A stretch of 64,000 nt of DNA, taken from contig NZ_KB905474.1 in NCBI RefSeq assembly GCF_000382445.1, positions 186,001 through 250,000 of the forward strand. The letters run 5' to 3'. Within the stretch, counting starts at the first letter, position 1; each line of letters starts with the position of its first letter. The position numbers and the translations under genes are program-made. The notes beneath the pieces are model-generated. The model was given only the letters and a program-made list of their open reading frames with translations, had not been told where the DNA came from and made no database searches. The DNA comes from Phocaeicola massiliensis B84634 = Timone 84634 = DSM 17679 = JCM 13223 (lineage in GTDB: Bacteria; Bacteroidota; Bacteroidia; Bacteroidales; Bacteroidaceae). Below are positions 29,021 to 37,809 of this stretch, piece by piece.

Positions 29021-31186
29021 TCATCGAGCCGGAATCTCACAGTCAAGATATTCCAGCCCTTTCACTTCCGTATAATGGCAACCATCCCACAACACAGGCA
29101 TACAACAAAACTGCCATTTACGCTGTCCGTTATCGCCTTTCCAATGCCCGAAGACCGTACGAACCAATATTTCGTTAACTCCTTTGCGCAACTTGATTTT
29201 CACAGGAGGACGGAAAAAATATCCTTCTTCCGTCAAAGGAACTTCAATACGCCCTTTCCCCCATCCTGTCCATGGGAGACTCTCAAAAGGCCAGCGAGAG
29301 GGTGGCAACACACGTATTCCATTCAGCCATACATCTCCTCCGCTAAAATCCCAACTGCCATGTTCCGGTGCACGCGCCGAACGATAACCTCCCGAGTGCC
29401 CCCACATTCCGTTCAACCCGAACATTAAATAAACCTCCTGGTTTTTCGGACTTTTGATACGCGTAAGCGCATAACAAGTTCCGTCTTTCTTACCTACCGA
29501 TGAAGACATTACAGTCGGCAGAAAATCCAATCGATATTGGTTCCTATGCATGTTAAACATTGCGTAAAGGGTTCTGATTTGAATCTCGCCCCCATAAGCT
29601 ACCGTATCATTCCAGGTGAGCGTATCTTTCCGAACGATATACTTCTCCTTAATCACCTTTTCGGGTTCAAAAGAAGTATCATTTATCCCATGATGATTGA
29701 AAGGTCCGATAAGCCTCCATTTCATTTCCGACTGTTTAACATAGGCAAACGGTATTGATTTAAAATACCGGTCACGATGATAAATAAGCCTATCTTCGAA
29801 TTCATTAAAGGCTTCCCATGCTTTTGTACCTTTTGCCGGAAGATTAGCCACTAAATCACGCCTTTTTTCACGGCTTCCCCTCCAAATACGTTCGGAGAAA
29901 GTCAACATGGTAGGATAAAAAGGATATTGCAGAAGAATACGTTCATCAGAGCTGATTACCCCATCTGTCCATACACACATCTCACTTCCTAAAGCCTTAC
30001 CCCCAGCTTGCGGAACTTCACACGGGTACTGAAAAAATGTCTGCAAAACTCCTCCTTGCGAATCCATCCAATCCATATAAAAGCCATTGCAATCGATATA
30101 CGGCGCCGACTTATCGAGCGAATAGCCCGCTTCATACTCTCCCCAACACATACGAGCAGCATTACTGTCAGGTGCATAGCCCGGATACCAGACAACAACC
30201 TGCTTTCCTTTGCTGCGTACATATCGAATCATTTCAGGCATAAACTCTTTCATTTTAAAATGAACTTCATCCGACCCAATGTGAAAAAGAGAATCTTTGA
30301 ATAATGGAATTATTTCATCCAAAGCTTCTTTCAACACTTGCATGCCTTCGGGCGTCTGCATATCTTTACCGATAGCTTTCCGGAAAGCCGCACTATGTCC
30401 CGGCATATCAATTTCGGGAATCACACGAATATTCAACGAATCACAAAAATCGCATATTGATTTTATATCCTCTTGTGTATAGAACTTCCCGGGTTGTCTG
30501 GTAGGCCAGAAAGAGGTTTCCACCGTCAGTTCCGGATATTTTTTAACCTCCACCCGCCACCCCGGATCATCACTCAGATGCAGATGCAGAACATTTATTT
30601 TATAATGCGACAACCTCCGTACCACAGACTTGAGAAACGGGACAGACATATAATTCCGCCCCACATCCAACATTAATCCTCTGACCGGAAATGCCGGCGC
30701 GTCTTTTATCCGGCAATAAGGCATACTATACTTTTTATTATCTTTACGTATCAGCTGACGGACAGTCTGTAGCGCATTGAAAAAACCGGAAAACTCCCCT
30801 GCAGAGATTTCCACTCCTTTCTCAGATACAATTAAAGTATAACCTTCTTTACTTTCCGCACTCGACAAAGGGGAGTTTATCTGACGAAATGTCACTAAAG
30901 GTTGTTTACCGCGCGAGCCTGCATCCATTTGCCAAAAACGACGAACATCTCCAAACTCAGCCACAATACGTTCTTTATCCCGAAGACTTGCCATAGAAAG
31001 TTCGTCAATTCTCAAAGAAGAAAAGGCCAAATCACCTTTCAGTCTCACAATCTCTTTCGGATAAGGAATTAAGGCCACCGGCAAGTCTGCTTCGGGGGTA
31101 GGAAGCGACCAATCCCTCTGCCGGGCAACTAAAAAAGGATAGGCCAATAAACAACAAAAGATAGATAATACTATTCGTCTAATCAT
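29021..31186 (-). CDS. Beta-N-acetylhexosaminidase, GH20, exported
   Basis: The 721-residue protein has a signal peptide (1 to about 21), a GH20b-type N-terminal domain (to about 160) and the catalytic barrel. RGLMLDVGRNYM and LHLHLSDDPGWRVE open the barrel and HIGSDEVHF (302-310) contains the catalytic Asp306-Glu307 pair. A C-terminal region of about 200 residues with jelly-roll-like strands is of unknown role. It would remove terminal GlcNAc or GalNAc from glycans in the periplasm. It is not part of a SusCD locus here. Confidence 0.93.
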   Translation of the reverse strand: MIRRIVLSIFCCLLAYPFLVARQRDWSLPTPEADLPVALIPYPKEIVRLKGDLAFSSLRIDELSMASLRDKERIVAEFGDVRRFWQMDAGSRGKQPLVTFRQINSPLSSAESKEGYTLIVSEKGVEISAGEFSGFFNALQTVRQLIRKDNKKYSMPYCRIKDAPAFPVRGLMLDVGRNYMSVPFLKSVVRRLSHYKINVLHLHLSDDPGWRVEVKKYPELTVETSFWPTRQPGKFYTQEDIKSICDFCDSLNIRVIPEIDMPGHSAAFRKAIGKDMQTPEGMQVLKEALDEIIPLFKDSLFHIGSDEVHFKMKEFMPEMIRYVRSKGKQVVVWYPGYAPDSNAARMCWGEYEAGYSLDKSAPYIDCNGFYMDWMDSQGGVLQTFFQYPCEVPQAGGKALGSEMCVWTDGVISSDERILLQYPFYPTMLTFSERIWRGSREKRRDLVANLPAKGTKAWEAFNEFEDRLIYHRDRYFKSIPFAYVKQSEMKWRLIGPFNHHGINDTSFEPEKVIKEKYIVRKDTLTWNDTVAYGGEIQIRTLYAMFNMHRNQYRLDFLPTVMSSSVGKKDGTCYALTRIKSPKNQEVYLMFGLNGMWGHSGGYRSARAPEHGSWDFSGGDVWLNGIRVLPPSRWPFESLPWTGWGKGRIEVPLTEEGYFFRPPVKIKLRKGVNEILVRTVFGHWKGDNGQRKWQFCCMPVLWDGCHYTEVKGLEYLDCEIPAR

Positions 31187-31500
31187 AAATCATTTTTAAG
31201 AATTTATTTATACTCATATTTTCAGTCAGGTAATCACAATGCCATTATTTCTCTTGACCCTTGGGGATAACAATCCAGAAACAAGCCCTCTCTCCCTTTT
31301 TAGAATCTACGCCTTTACTCCCATCTGCTCCACTATGCTTTTACAGATACAAGATAAACATTATATCAGTCACTCAATCATCTTATCTCAAAAATAACTC
31401 CCTTGATGGGTAATTTTAACCCTATTCGTTTGCAAATAAGCAACAATATTTTTAATTTCGTCATACAACTGCATTACAAACCCTACAAATCCATGACGTA
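31187..31500. other. Divergent intergenic region
   Basis: This 314-bp gap lies between divergently transcribed genes and must hold both promoters. I see no clean TAnnTTTG pair, repeat or RNA gene in it. Confidence 0.5.
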
Positions 31501-32325
31501 ATGAAAAACAAAGTCCTGTTAATTTGCCTGTCATTACTGATATCCTTAGGGGTATCCGCACAGAAATACACGATTTATATCGATGATTTCAATAGCGAGA
31601 TCAAAATTCCCAATAAAGTTCTCAGCACCATTCGGAATGTTGTATTGGACGGTATACAACAAACAAATCGTGTGAATATCATTGATGCTGTTTCCGTAGG
31701 TGCCAACCTTAATTTGAGCCCATTGGAAGATGCACGCCGTTTTCGGGCAGACTATCTGCTACGCGGGAATATAGTGTCACGCGAAGCTACTGACGACGGA
31801 AGTTCACATCCTCGTTACCACAGCCGCGAGAACAGTTTTAAAGAGAAGTTTAAACTACAGTTGGACTTGATTCGTACCAGTGACGGAACCACTATCGGTA
31901 CAAGGATTTACGAAGAAACCGGTTCGTCTTCGGGCAAAGATGCAAGTCAGTTTGCAGCACTGGAACATTCACTGTTGGGCATGTCATATGAAATGAGAAA
32001 TTTTATAGAGAATTATTTTAAGGTTTATGGCAGTATCTTGAAACTTGCCGGTGATAATGGGAAAAAAGCCAAAACGGTTTATATCAACCTGGGATATGAT
32101 GATCCCATAAAGGAAGGTCAACGGTTTGATGTAATGGAAGATGGTATGATTGACGGTAATTATATGGAAGATAAAGTAGGAGAAGTGCGCATTGATAAAA
32201 TCATGGGACCGAAAATTTCTCTATGTAAGGTTAATAAAGGAGGAGAGGATATCTTAAGGATAATCAATGAAGGGAAAATTACATTGAGACTGGTTTCCAG
32301 AAAAGCCAAACTCTTTGATGACTAA
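31501..32325 (+). CDS. Exported protein of unknown function, CsgG/LpoB-like
   Basis: The 274-residue protein has a signal peptide (to about residue 20, cut at VSAQ). It continues with a fold that looks like the CsgG/LpoB/penicillin-binding-protein activator group: IYIDDFNS near the start, LDGIQQTNRVNIID, FRADYLLRGNIVS and a RTSDGTTIGTRIYEETGSS strand. The second half (INLGYDDPIKEGQRFDVME) resembles the C-terminal part seen in such Bacteroidota proteins. There is no lipobox Cys, unlike CsgG. Function is not established; an envelope role is an inference. Confidence 0.6.
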   Translation: MKNKVLLICLSLLISLGVSAQKYTIYIDDFNSEIKIPNKVLSTIRNVVLDGIQQTNRVNIIDAVSVGANLNLSPLEDARRFRADYLLRGNIVSREATDDGSSHPRYHSRENSFKEKFKLQLDLIRTSDGTTIGTRIYEETGSSSGKDASQFAALEHSLLGMSYEMRNFIENYFKVYGSILKLAGDNGKKAKTVYINLGYDDPIKEGQRFDVMEDGMIDGNYMEDKVGEVRIDKIMGPKISLCKVNKGGEDILRIINEGKITLRLVSRKAKLFDD

Positions 32326-32329
32326 GACT

Positions 32330-32414
32330 ACAGGCATTTCCAATACCCGTAGTGACAGGGATTGCCCGAATACACAAAGCAAACTCTTTTCGGGCGAGCA
32401 AACCTCGCCCCTAC
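32330..32414. repeat. Short interspersed element, copy 3 (partial)
   Basis: It shares about 50 bp with copy 1, including ACACAAAGCAAAC and TTTTCGGGCGAGCAAACCTC, and ends GCCCCTAC. The terminal inverted repeats of the other copies are absent. It fills the gap between two convergent genes and reaches into the stop codon of the gene at 32411. Confidence 0.7.
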
Positions 32415-33223
32415 TTCTTCTCGACAATCGATGTCAACGGATGCCTGTTTCCTTTTATCTCTTTCAAGAATGCCTTGGCAGAGCCAAAGTTCAGATAAAG
32501 GTCCAGACGCACGGGTAAATGGTTTTTATCATCTGTGATATAAAAGGTAATCACCTCTTTCTCTTTTCCCTTTTTATATTCCACCAACGAAAAGACAAGG
32601 CAACGATATTTCACTCCGCCTTCTGCCTTAAATACTTTCTTTCCACGATAAATCAACGTCTGGTCTTCTATCTTAGTGCCGGTGGCCATCGGGAAAATAA
32701 TCTTCTGCCCCACCGTGTAATCATCGACATCGAAAGAGCGTGCCTGCATCAGAATGCTCAACATATCAAACATACATCCTTCGCTTTCGTCACGCGCCCT
32801 CACCGTATCACGCCCCCGACGCATCCTGCGCTGATTGGCAATACATTTATCATCTTTATAGCTGAACCATACTTCGTCCACCGTATAACGGTCACCTTCC
32901 TCCGCCCCTTTACGGAAATAAAGAGGCTCCAACCGATTGGTCGTGATGCAAGTCAGCGTATCACGCATCTTGAAAAAGAAATCGACCATACCATTTGTGG
33001 CAGCCACCAAATTAGTGCGGAAACAAGGCTTACCCTGATAAGTCACTGCCTGCATATCCATTCGGGCAACACCGGCATCTTTCCAGATGAATTTCCAGTT
33101 GAACTTAAGGTCATAAGTCAACAGTTCGCCCGCTTGTATGGCTTCATTCTTTGCAGCACACTGCGCTCCCGCGGCACATATAGTGAACCAAGAACACAAT
33201 AGTATGAATATAATCTTTTTCAT
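32411..33223 (-). CDS. DUF3108-type exported protein
   Basis: The 270-residue protein has a signal peptide (about 1-20) and the features of DUF3108: GELLTYDLKFNWKFIWKDAGVARMD, LEPLYFRKGAEEGDRYTVDEV, and the C-terminal TFYITDDKNHLPVRLDLYLNFGSAKAFL. The family is periplasmic or outer-membrane associated and of unknown function. Its start overlaps the upstream lipoprotein stop by 4 nt (ATGA), so the two are translationally coupled. Confidence 0.85.
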   Translation of the reverse strand: MKKIIFILLCSWFTICAAGAQCAAKNEAIQAGELLTYDLKFNWKFIWKDAGVARMDMQAVTYQGKPCFRTNLVAATNGMVDFFFKMRDTLTCITTNRLEPLYFRKGAEEGDRYTVDEVWFSYKDDKCIANQRRMRRGRDTVRARDESEGCMFDMLSILMQARSFDVDDYTVGQKIIFPMATGTKIEDQTLIYRGKKVFKAEGGVKYRCLVFSLVEYKKGKEKEVITFYITDDKNHLPVRLDLYLNFGSAKAFLKEIKGNRHPLTSIVEKK

Positions 33224-35142
33224 CGGCCTAGTTTTCTAGCTCTTTCTTTGTTTCTGTCCTGTATCTTCTTCGTCTCTTCCGGCTTCTGCTTCTTTATTTC
33301 ATCCAATTTCTGCTTTTCAACCGGAACCGCATTGATATTCCAATTCTCCTCAAAGTCAAAGTTTGCCTTCATCTCCCATACTTTCGGGAAATAATAGACT
33401 TCTTCAGGCTGTAAGTGCTCCGAATACTTTCCGGTGTCCCAGACACCGTTGCCATTCCGGTCGTTGAACAGACGGATATAGAATTTCGTACCGGGATTGA
33501 GATAATAGAAATCCGCCGTATTCTGAGGAGTTATCCGTTGTTGGCGCAACACCTTTCCACTTCCGTCCAGTAACTCTACCACTGCTGTCGAATCGGCTCC
33601 GGTAATATTCAGCAAGATGGTTCCGTATTCATTCAGTTTCTTCACCTTCATGGTCTGTTTCACCTTGTTGGTATGCAGGCCATACACTCCCTTAAAGGCC
33701 ATCGAGTCTATCGACAACTGATATTCCTTTTCGGGCTCCCACTCCGCCAATATCTCATACTTGCGAGGCAACACTGAATCCGAGACAAACAGAAACGGAA
33801 TTTCTTCCCACAGGCTGTCTTTCTTTATTTCCATGTGAATGGCTGCCGTATCAATGCTCGCCACAGGCTCATCGAACGACAGATATACATTTCTATCAAG
33901 GTCGAAAGCAGAAGGAGCATCCACATTCAACGTAAGGAACTTGGTAGGCTCCGGTTCAATCTTTTCTCCTTTCTTTTCTTTCTTTTTGCGTTCCTTTTCC
34001 TTCTCTTCGGCTGCTTTCGCCTCCAGCTTCTCCCGCTCCGCACGAGTCAACTTATTTGCCAGAAAAAGCGTATCGGTCTGCGGAACAAGACGGTCCAACG
34101 TATCCGTTGCCAAGTAATCCATCTGAATTTCGAGCGTGTCCATCTGATATATCAACGAGTCTTTAATCCAATAGCAGATAGAGTCGTTGCGGTCGGTCTT
34201 CTCGATGATAAAAGCATCCCGTTCGTCAAAATTCAATCCTTTCAGTGTGGGAAGCGTATCCGCCCGCGCACTGAAAGTAAGAACAAAATGATTCTCTTTG
34301 TCACGTTCACTGCGAGTAAGGTATTGACGGTCATTCTCTTCCTTAAACGCTCTCAGGATAATATCATCCGGCAGGAAACGGGTATAACCCACACTTTTGA
34401 TGGTATCGATGGTCAGTGAGTCCTTCCAAATCGTATCCTGACGCATGGCATCCTCCATGGCAGGTATAATAATGGAATCGCTGAAAGCAATCATCTCGGT
34501 CTTGGAATCGAATAAGTAGTTCTGATTACCATCCATTAAGGCATAGATACGATATTTGCCGGGTGCAATACCGCGAATGGAAAAGTGTCCGCGACTGTCG
34601 GTACGGGATACCCGGTCGAATGGTTTCTTCATAAAAGCACTGTCACTCAAGTCAGAGTGCAGACCTACCTGAATATTCTTCACCGGCTCCAAGTCTGAAG
34701 CACTGAGCACTGTCCCCGATACTTCCATTGTATCAATAGTCGTACCGGTGGAAAAGGTAAAGGCATAATTACCTAGTGGATTACCCTCGTTGTTGTCAAC
34801 AATAGCATCCGCGAAGTCAATAGTATAAGTAGTATTCGGTCTTAACGAATCCACCAGTCCTACCACTACTTTCCTCCCACTGGCTTTGATTTCAGGCTGT
34901 TCCAACTGGGGAGGAGATACAACCACTTTCTCCGCAGCCTTTTCCAGCTTGATAAATTCATCAAATTCAATAGTTACTTTTTTCTCTTTACTATTGATGG
35001 CAAATGGTTTAGGAGTACTCCGGACAAACTTTGGCGGTTCTTCATCATATGGACCACCATCGGGGTTTCCCATGCTGGCGCATGAGTACACCACAATCAT
35101 CAACATCAGCAAAGCAGGTAATTTATGTCTATTCCAATTCAT
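33220..35142 (-). CDS. Ig-like (Big_5) domain lipoprotein
   Basis: The 640-residue protein has a signal peptide with a lipobox (VVYSC) and begins GNPDGGPYDEEPPKFVRSTP, typical of Bacteroidota Big_5 lipoproteins. An Ig-like domain follows (KKVTIEFDEFIKL; PNTTYTIDFADAIVDNNEGNPL; YAFTFSTG). Next comes a carboxypeptidase-regulatory-like segment (FSIRGIAPGKYRIYALMDGNQNYLFDS), and a Lys/Glu-rich low-complexity stretch lies near residues 375-400. It heads a probable operon with the DUF3108 gene and follows the GH3-family gene by 4 nt. Likely surface or periplasmic; function unknown. Confidence 0.85.
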   Translation of the reverse strand: MNWNRHKLPALLMLMIVVYSCASMGNPDGGPYDEEPPKFVRSTPKPFAINSKEKKVTIEFDEFIKLEKAAEKVVVSPPQLEQPEIKASGRKVVVGLVDSLRPNTTYTIDFADAIVDNNEGNPLGNYAFTFSTGTTIDTMEVSGTVLSASDLEPVKNIQVGLHSDLSDSAFMKKPFDRVSRTDSRGHFSIRGIAPGKYRIYALMDGNQNYLFDSKTEMIAFSDSIIIPAMEDAMRQDTIWKDSLTIDTIKSVGYTRFLPDDIILRAFKEENDRQYLTRSERDKENHFVLTFSARADTLPTLKGLNFDERDAFIIEKTDRNDSICYWIKDSLIYQMDTLEIQMDYLATDTLDRLVPQTDTLFLANKLTRAEREKLEAKAAEEKEKERKKKEKKGEKIEPEPTKFLTLNVDAPSAFDLDRNVYLSFDEPVASIDTAAIHMEIKKDSLWEEIPFLFVSDSVLPRKYEILAEWEPEKEYQLSIDSMAFKGVYGLHTNKVKQTMKVKKLNEYGTILLNITGADSTAVVELLDGSGKVLRQQRITPQNTADFYYLNPGTKFYIRLFNDRNGNGVWDTGKYSEHLQPEEVYYFPKVWEMKANFDFEENWNINAVPVEKQKLDEIKKQKPEETKKIQDRNKERARKLGR

Positions 35143-35146
35143 TTCT

Positions 35147-36652
35147 TTACTTGTTCAAGCTTAGCATTTCTTCTATATATTCACGTGTATTGCTCAGCCT
35201 AGGTACTTTGTGTTGTCCTCCCAGCTTACCTTTCTCTTTCAACCAATCATGAAACAGGTTAGGACGGGCCACAATAATTTCCAACGGCTGCAAGGTAAGG
35301 TTTTTATGTCGTTTTGCTTCGTAATCAGAGTTAATTTCTTGTAAAGAGGTATCGAGTACCTTGCTAAATTTCTCTAAAGAGTCCGGCTTGACTGCAAATT
35401 CTATCAACCACTGATGACGGCATTTGGCATTGGCATCCATAAAAACAGGAGCAGCGGAGTAGTCTGTGATTTGTGCTCCGGTAGCGGCACACGCCTTTGC
35501 CAGTCCCTGTTCGGCATTGTCCACCATCAGTTCTTCACCAAAAGCATTAATGAAATGCTTGGTGCGGCCCGTGATGACAAACTTATAAGGATACTTGCTC
35601 GTGAACTTCACCGTATCGCCAATCATATAACGCCACAAACCGCAAGACGTACTGATAACCATTGCATAGTTCTTGTTCAGCTCCACGTCTGCCAAAGGAA
35701 TGATATGAGGATTTTCGTTTTCTATCTCTTCCATCGGAATGAATTCATAGAATACCCCGTAGTCAATCATCAGCATCATGGCAGGGTCGTCGAAATCATT
35801 TTGCAATCCAAAGAAACCTTCACTGGCATTGTAAGTCTCCATGTAGTGCATTTTATCACTGCGGATAATCTGCTTGTATTGTTCGCGATAAGGGGTAAAT
35901 GCCACTCCTCCATGAAAGAACACTTCCAGATTAGGCCATACCTCCGCCAGATTATCTGTGCCCTTGATTTCCATGATATGTCTGACAACAGCCAACATCC
36001 ACGAAGGCACTCCCGACAGATTGGTCACATTCTTGTTCATTGTGCTACGCGCAATCTTTTCCACCTTTTCCTCAAAGTCACTCAACAATGCGATTTTCTT
36101 TTCGGGCACACGAATAAGGTTGACCAATGGATTGACATTCTCAATCAGAATGGCAGACAAGTCACCCACCAAACTCCGCTTCAGATTATAATTGGAAGCA
36201 TGACTACCTCCCAAAATCAGCCCTTTTCCCGAAAAAAAACGGCTATCGGGATTTTGCTGCAAATAAAGCGCGACGGCATCCATACCGCCGGCATAATGGA
36301 TATCGTGCAATCCTTCCTTGCTGACAGGAATAAACTTGCTCTTATCATTTGTCGTACCCGAAGACTTTGCAAACCAAATAACTTCACCCGGCCACAACAC
36401 ATTTTTTTCTCCCCGGCGCATGCGCTCCACGTATGGTTTTATTTCCTCATAAGTCTGCAAAGGAACACGTTGATAATCCTGATAACTCTTTATGTCTTTA
36501 TAGCTATACTCCAATCCCCATTCCGTATTGGCAGCGTCTTTGATAAGACGTTTAAAGACCTTTGCCTGAATAGCTTCCGCTTGAGTGGCATACAATGCTG
36601 TAGCTGCCTGTCTGGGTTTGAATAGTGTACTAATTAGTTTGGTCGAATTCAT
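35147..36652 (-). CDS. GH3 auxin-responsive promoter family protein
   Basis: From the ATG at 36652 (MNSTKLISTLFKPRQ) the protein has 501 residues; the longer frame up to 36685 adds an unlikely N-terminus. WFAKSSGTTNDKSKFIPVS is the AMP-binding P-loop-like motif of the ANL-superfamily GH3 branch, and YNASEGFFGLQ with the later GLWRYMIGDTVKF complete the adenylation core. Plant GH3 enzymes join amino acids to acyl acids. The bacterial substrate is unknown. It sits upstream of the two envelope-protein genes in the same direction. Confidence 0.88.
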   Translation of the reverse strand: MNSTKLISTLFKPRQAATALYATQAEAIQAKVFKRLIKDAANTEWGLEYSYKDIKSYQDYQRVPLQTYEEIKPYVERMRRGEKNVLWPGEVIWFAKSSGTTNDKSKFIPVSKEGLHDIHYAGGMDAVALYLQQNPDSRFFSGKGLILGGSHASNYNLKRSLVGDLSAILIENVNPLVNLIRVPEKKIALLSDFEEKVEKIARSTMNKNVTNLSGVPSWMLAVVRHIMEIKGTDNLAEVWPNLEVFFHGGVAFTPYREQYKQIIRSDKMHYMETYNASEGFFGLQNDFDDPAMMLMIDYGVFYEFIPMEEIENENPHIIPLADVELNKNYAMVISTSCGLWRYMIGDTVKFTSKYPYKFVITGRTKHFINAFGEELMVDNAEQGLAKACAATGAQITDYSAAPVFMDANAKCRHQWLIEFAVKPDSLEKFSKVLDTSLQEINSDYEAKRHKNLTLQPLEIIVARPNLFHDWLKEKGKLGGQHKVPRLSNTREYIEEMLSLNK

Positions 36653-36798
36653 TTCCGTTAATATACAATTCGTTATATCCTGCAAAATTAACCTTTTCTG
36701 TATTAATAAGCCTTATAACATTATTTTTTTTATAGATTTCTGCATTACTTTTATTTTTTCTTATCTTTACGCACGCTTACAACTTAACATCAGAGGCT

Positions 36799-37809
36799 AT
36801 GAAGATAGGAATTTTGACATCAGGAGGAGACTGTCCCGGAATAAACGCCACTATCAGAGGAGTTTGTAAAACAGCCATAAATCACTACGGCATGGAAGTA
36901 TTTGGAATCCGAAGCGGATTTCGAGGCTTACTGGACAACGATATAGAACCTTTGACAGAAAAATCGTTATCGGGTTTGCTTAATTTAGGAGGAACCATTC
37001 TTGGAACTTCACGTGAAAAACCATTTAAAAAGCGTCTGTCTGCCGCTTCCGAAGACAAACCGGCATTAATGTTGAAGAATATCCATGAACTGGGACTGGA
37101 CTGCATTGTCTGTATCGGTGGAAATGGTACGCAAAAAACCGCTGCCAAATTAGCACAAGCGGGTGTCAATGTGGTATCTGTTCCTAAAACCATCGACAAC
37201 GATGTATGGGGAACCGATGTTTCTTTCGGGTTCGATTCTGCCGTAACGATTGCAACCGATGCCATCGACCGTTTGCATTCGACTGCCAGTTCGCACCAGC
37301 GTGTCATGGTTATTGAAGTGATGGGACATAAAGCCGGATGGATTGCCCTTTACTCAGGCATGGCAGGCGGCGGTGATGTTATTCTCATCCCGGAACTACC
37401 CTATAATATCCACAACATCGGCAACACCATTATCGAAAGACTGAAAAAAGGAAAACCCTACTCCATCGTCGTTGTGGCAGAAGGTATCCAAACCATCAAC
37501 GGCAAAAAAGCTGCCGAATACATAGCCGAAGAAATAGAATATGAAACCGGATTTGAGACCCGTGAAACTGTACTGGGATATATCCAACGTGGCGGCTCCC
37601 CCACTCCATACGACCGTAACCTTGCCACCCGAATGGGAGGACATGCCACAGAACTGATTGCTTCCGGACAATTCGGACGAATGGTTTCCTTGCAAGGAGC
37701 TCAGATAGGCTCTGTTTCTTTGAATGAGGTAGCCGGCAAATTAAAACTGGTAGACGAAAACCATGACCTGATTGTCCAAGGAAAACGAATGGGAATCTGT
37801 TTCGGCTAA
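36799..37809 (+). CDS. pfkA: 6-phosphofructokinase
   Basis: This 336-residue PfkA-family enzyme phosphorylates fructose-6-phosphate. TSGGDCPGINATIRG is the N-terminal nucleotide loop, PKTIDND (residues 129-135) contains the catalytic Asp, and MGHKAGWIAL and QRGGSPTPYDR are the fructose-6-phosphate and effector regions. The loop GGNGT (107-111) has Asn where E. coli PfkA has the Mg-binding Asp of GGDGS. The Gly after it suggests ATP rather than pyrophosphate as donor. Its stop codon overlaps the stop of the convergent HTCS gene. Confidence 0.9.
   Translation: MKIGILTSGGDCPGINATIRGVCKTAINHYGMEVFGIRSGFRGLLDNDIEPLTEKSLSGLLNLGGTILGTSREKPFKKRLSAASEDKPALMLKNIHELGLDCIVCIGGNGTQKTAAKLAQAGVNVVSVPKTIDNDVWGTDVSFGFDSAVTIATDAIDRLHSTASSHQRVMVIEVMGHKAGWIALYSGMAGGGDVILIPELPYNIHNIGNTIIERLKKGKPYSIVVVAEGIQTINGKKAAEYIAEEIEYETGFETRETVLGYIQRGGSPTPYDRNLATRMGGHATELIASGQFGRMVSLQGAQIGSVSLNEVAGKLKLVDENHDLIVQGKRMGICFG

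Noticed and set aside
35414-36625. 403-codon frame on the + strand
   Set aside because: Antisense to the GH3-family gene; composition is that of a shadow frame.
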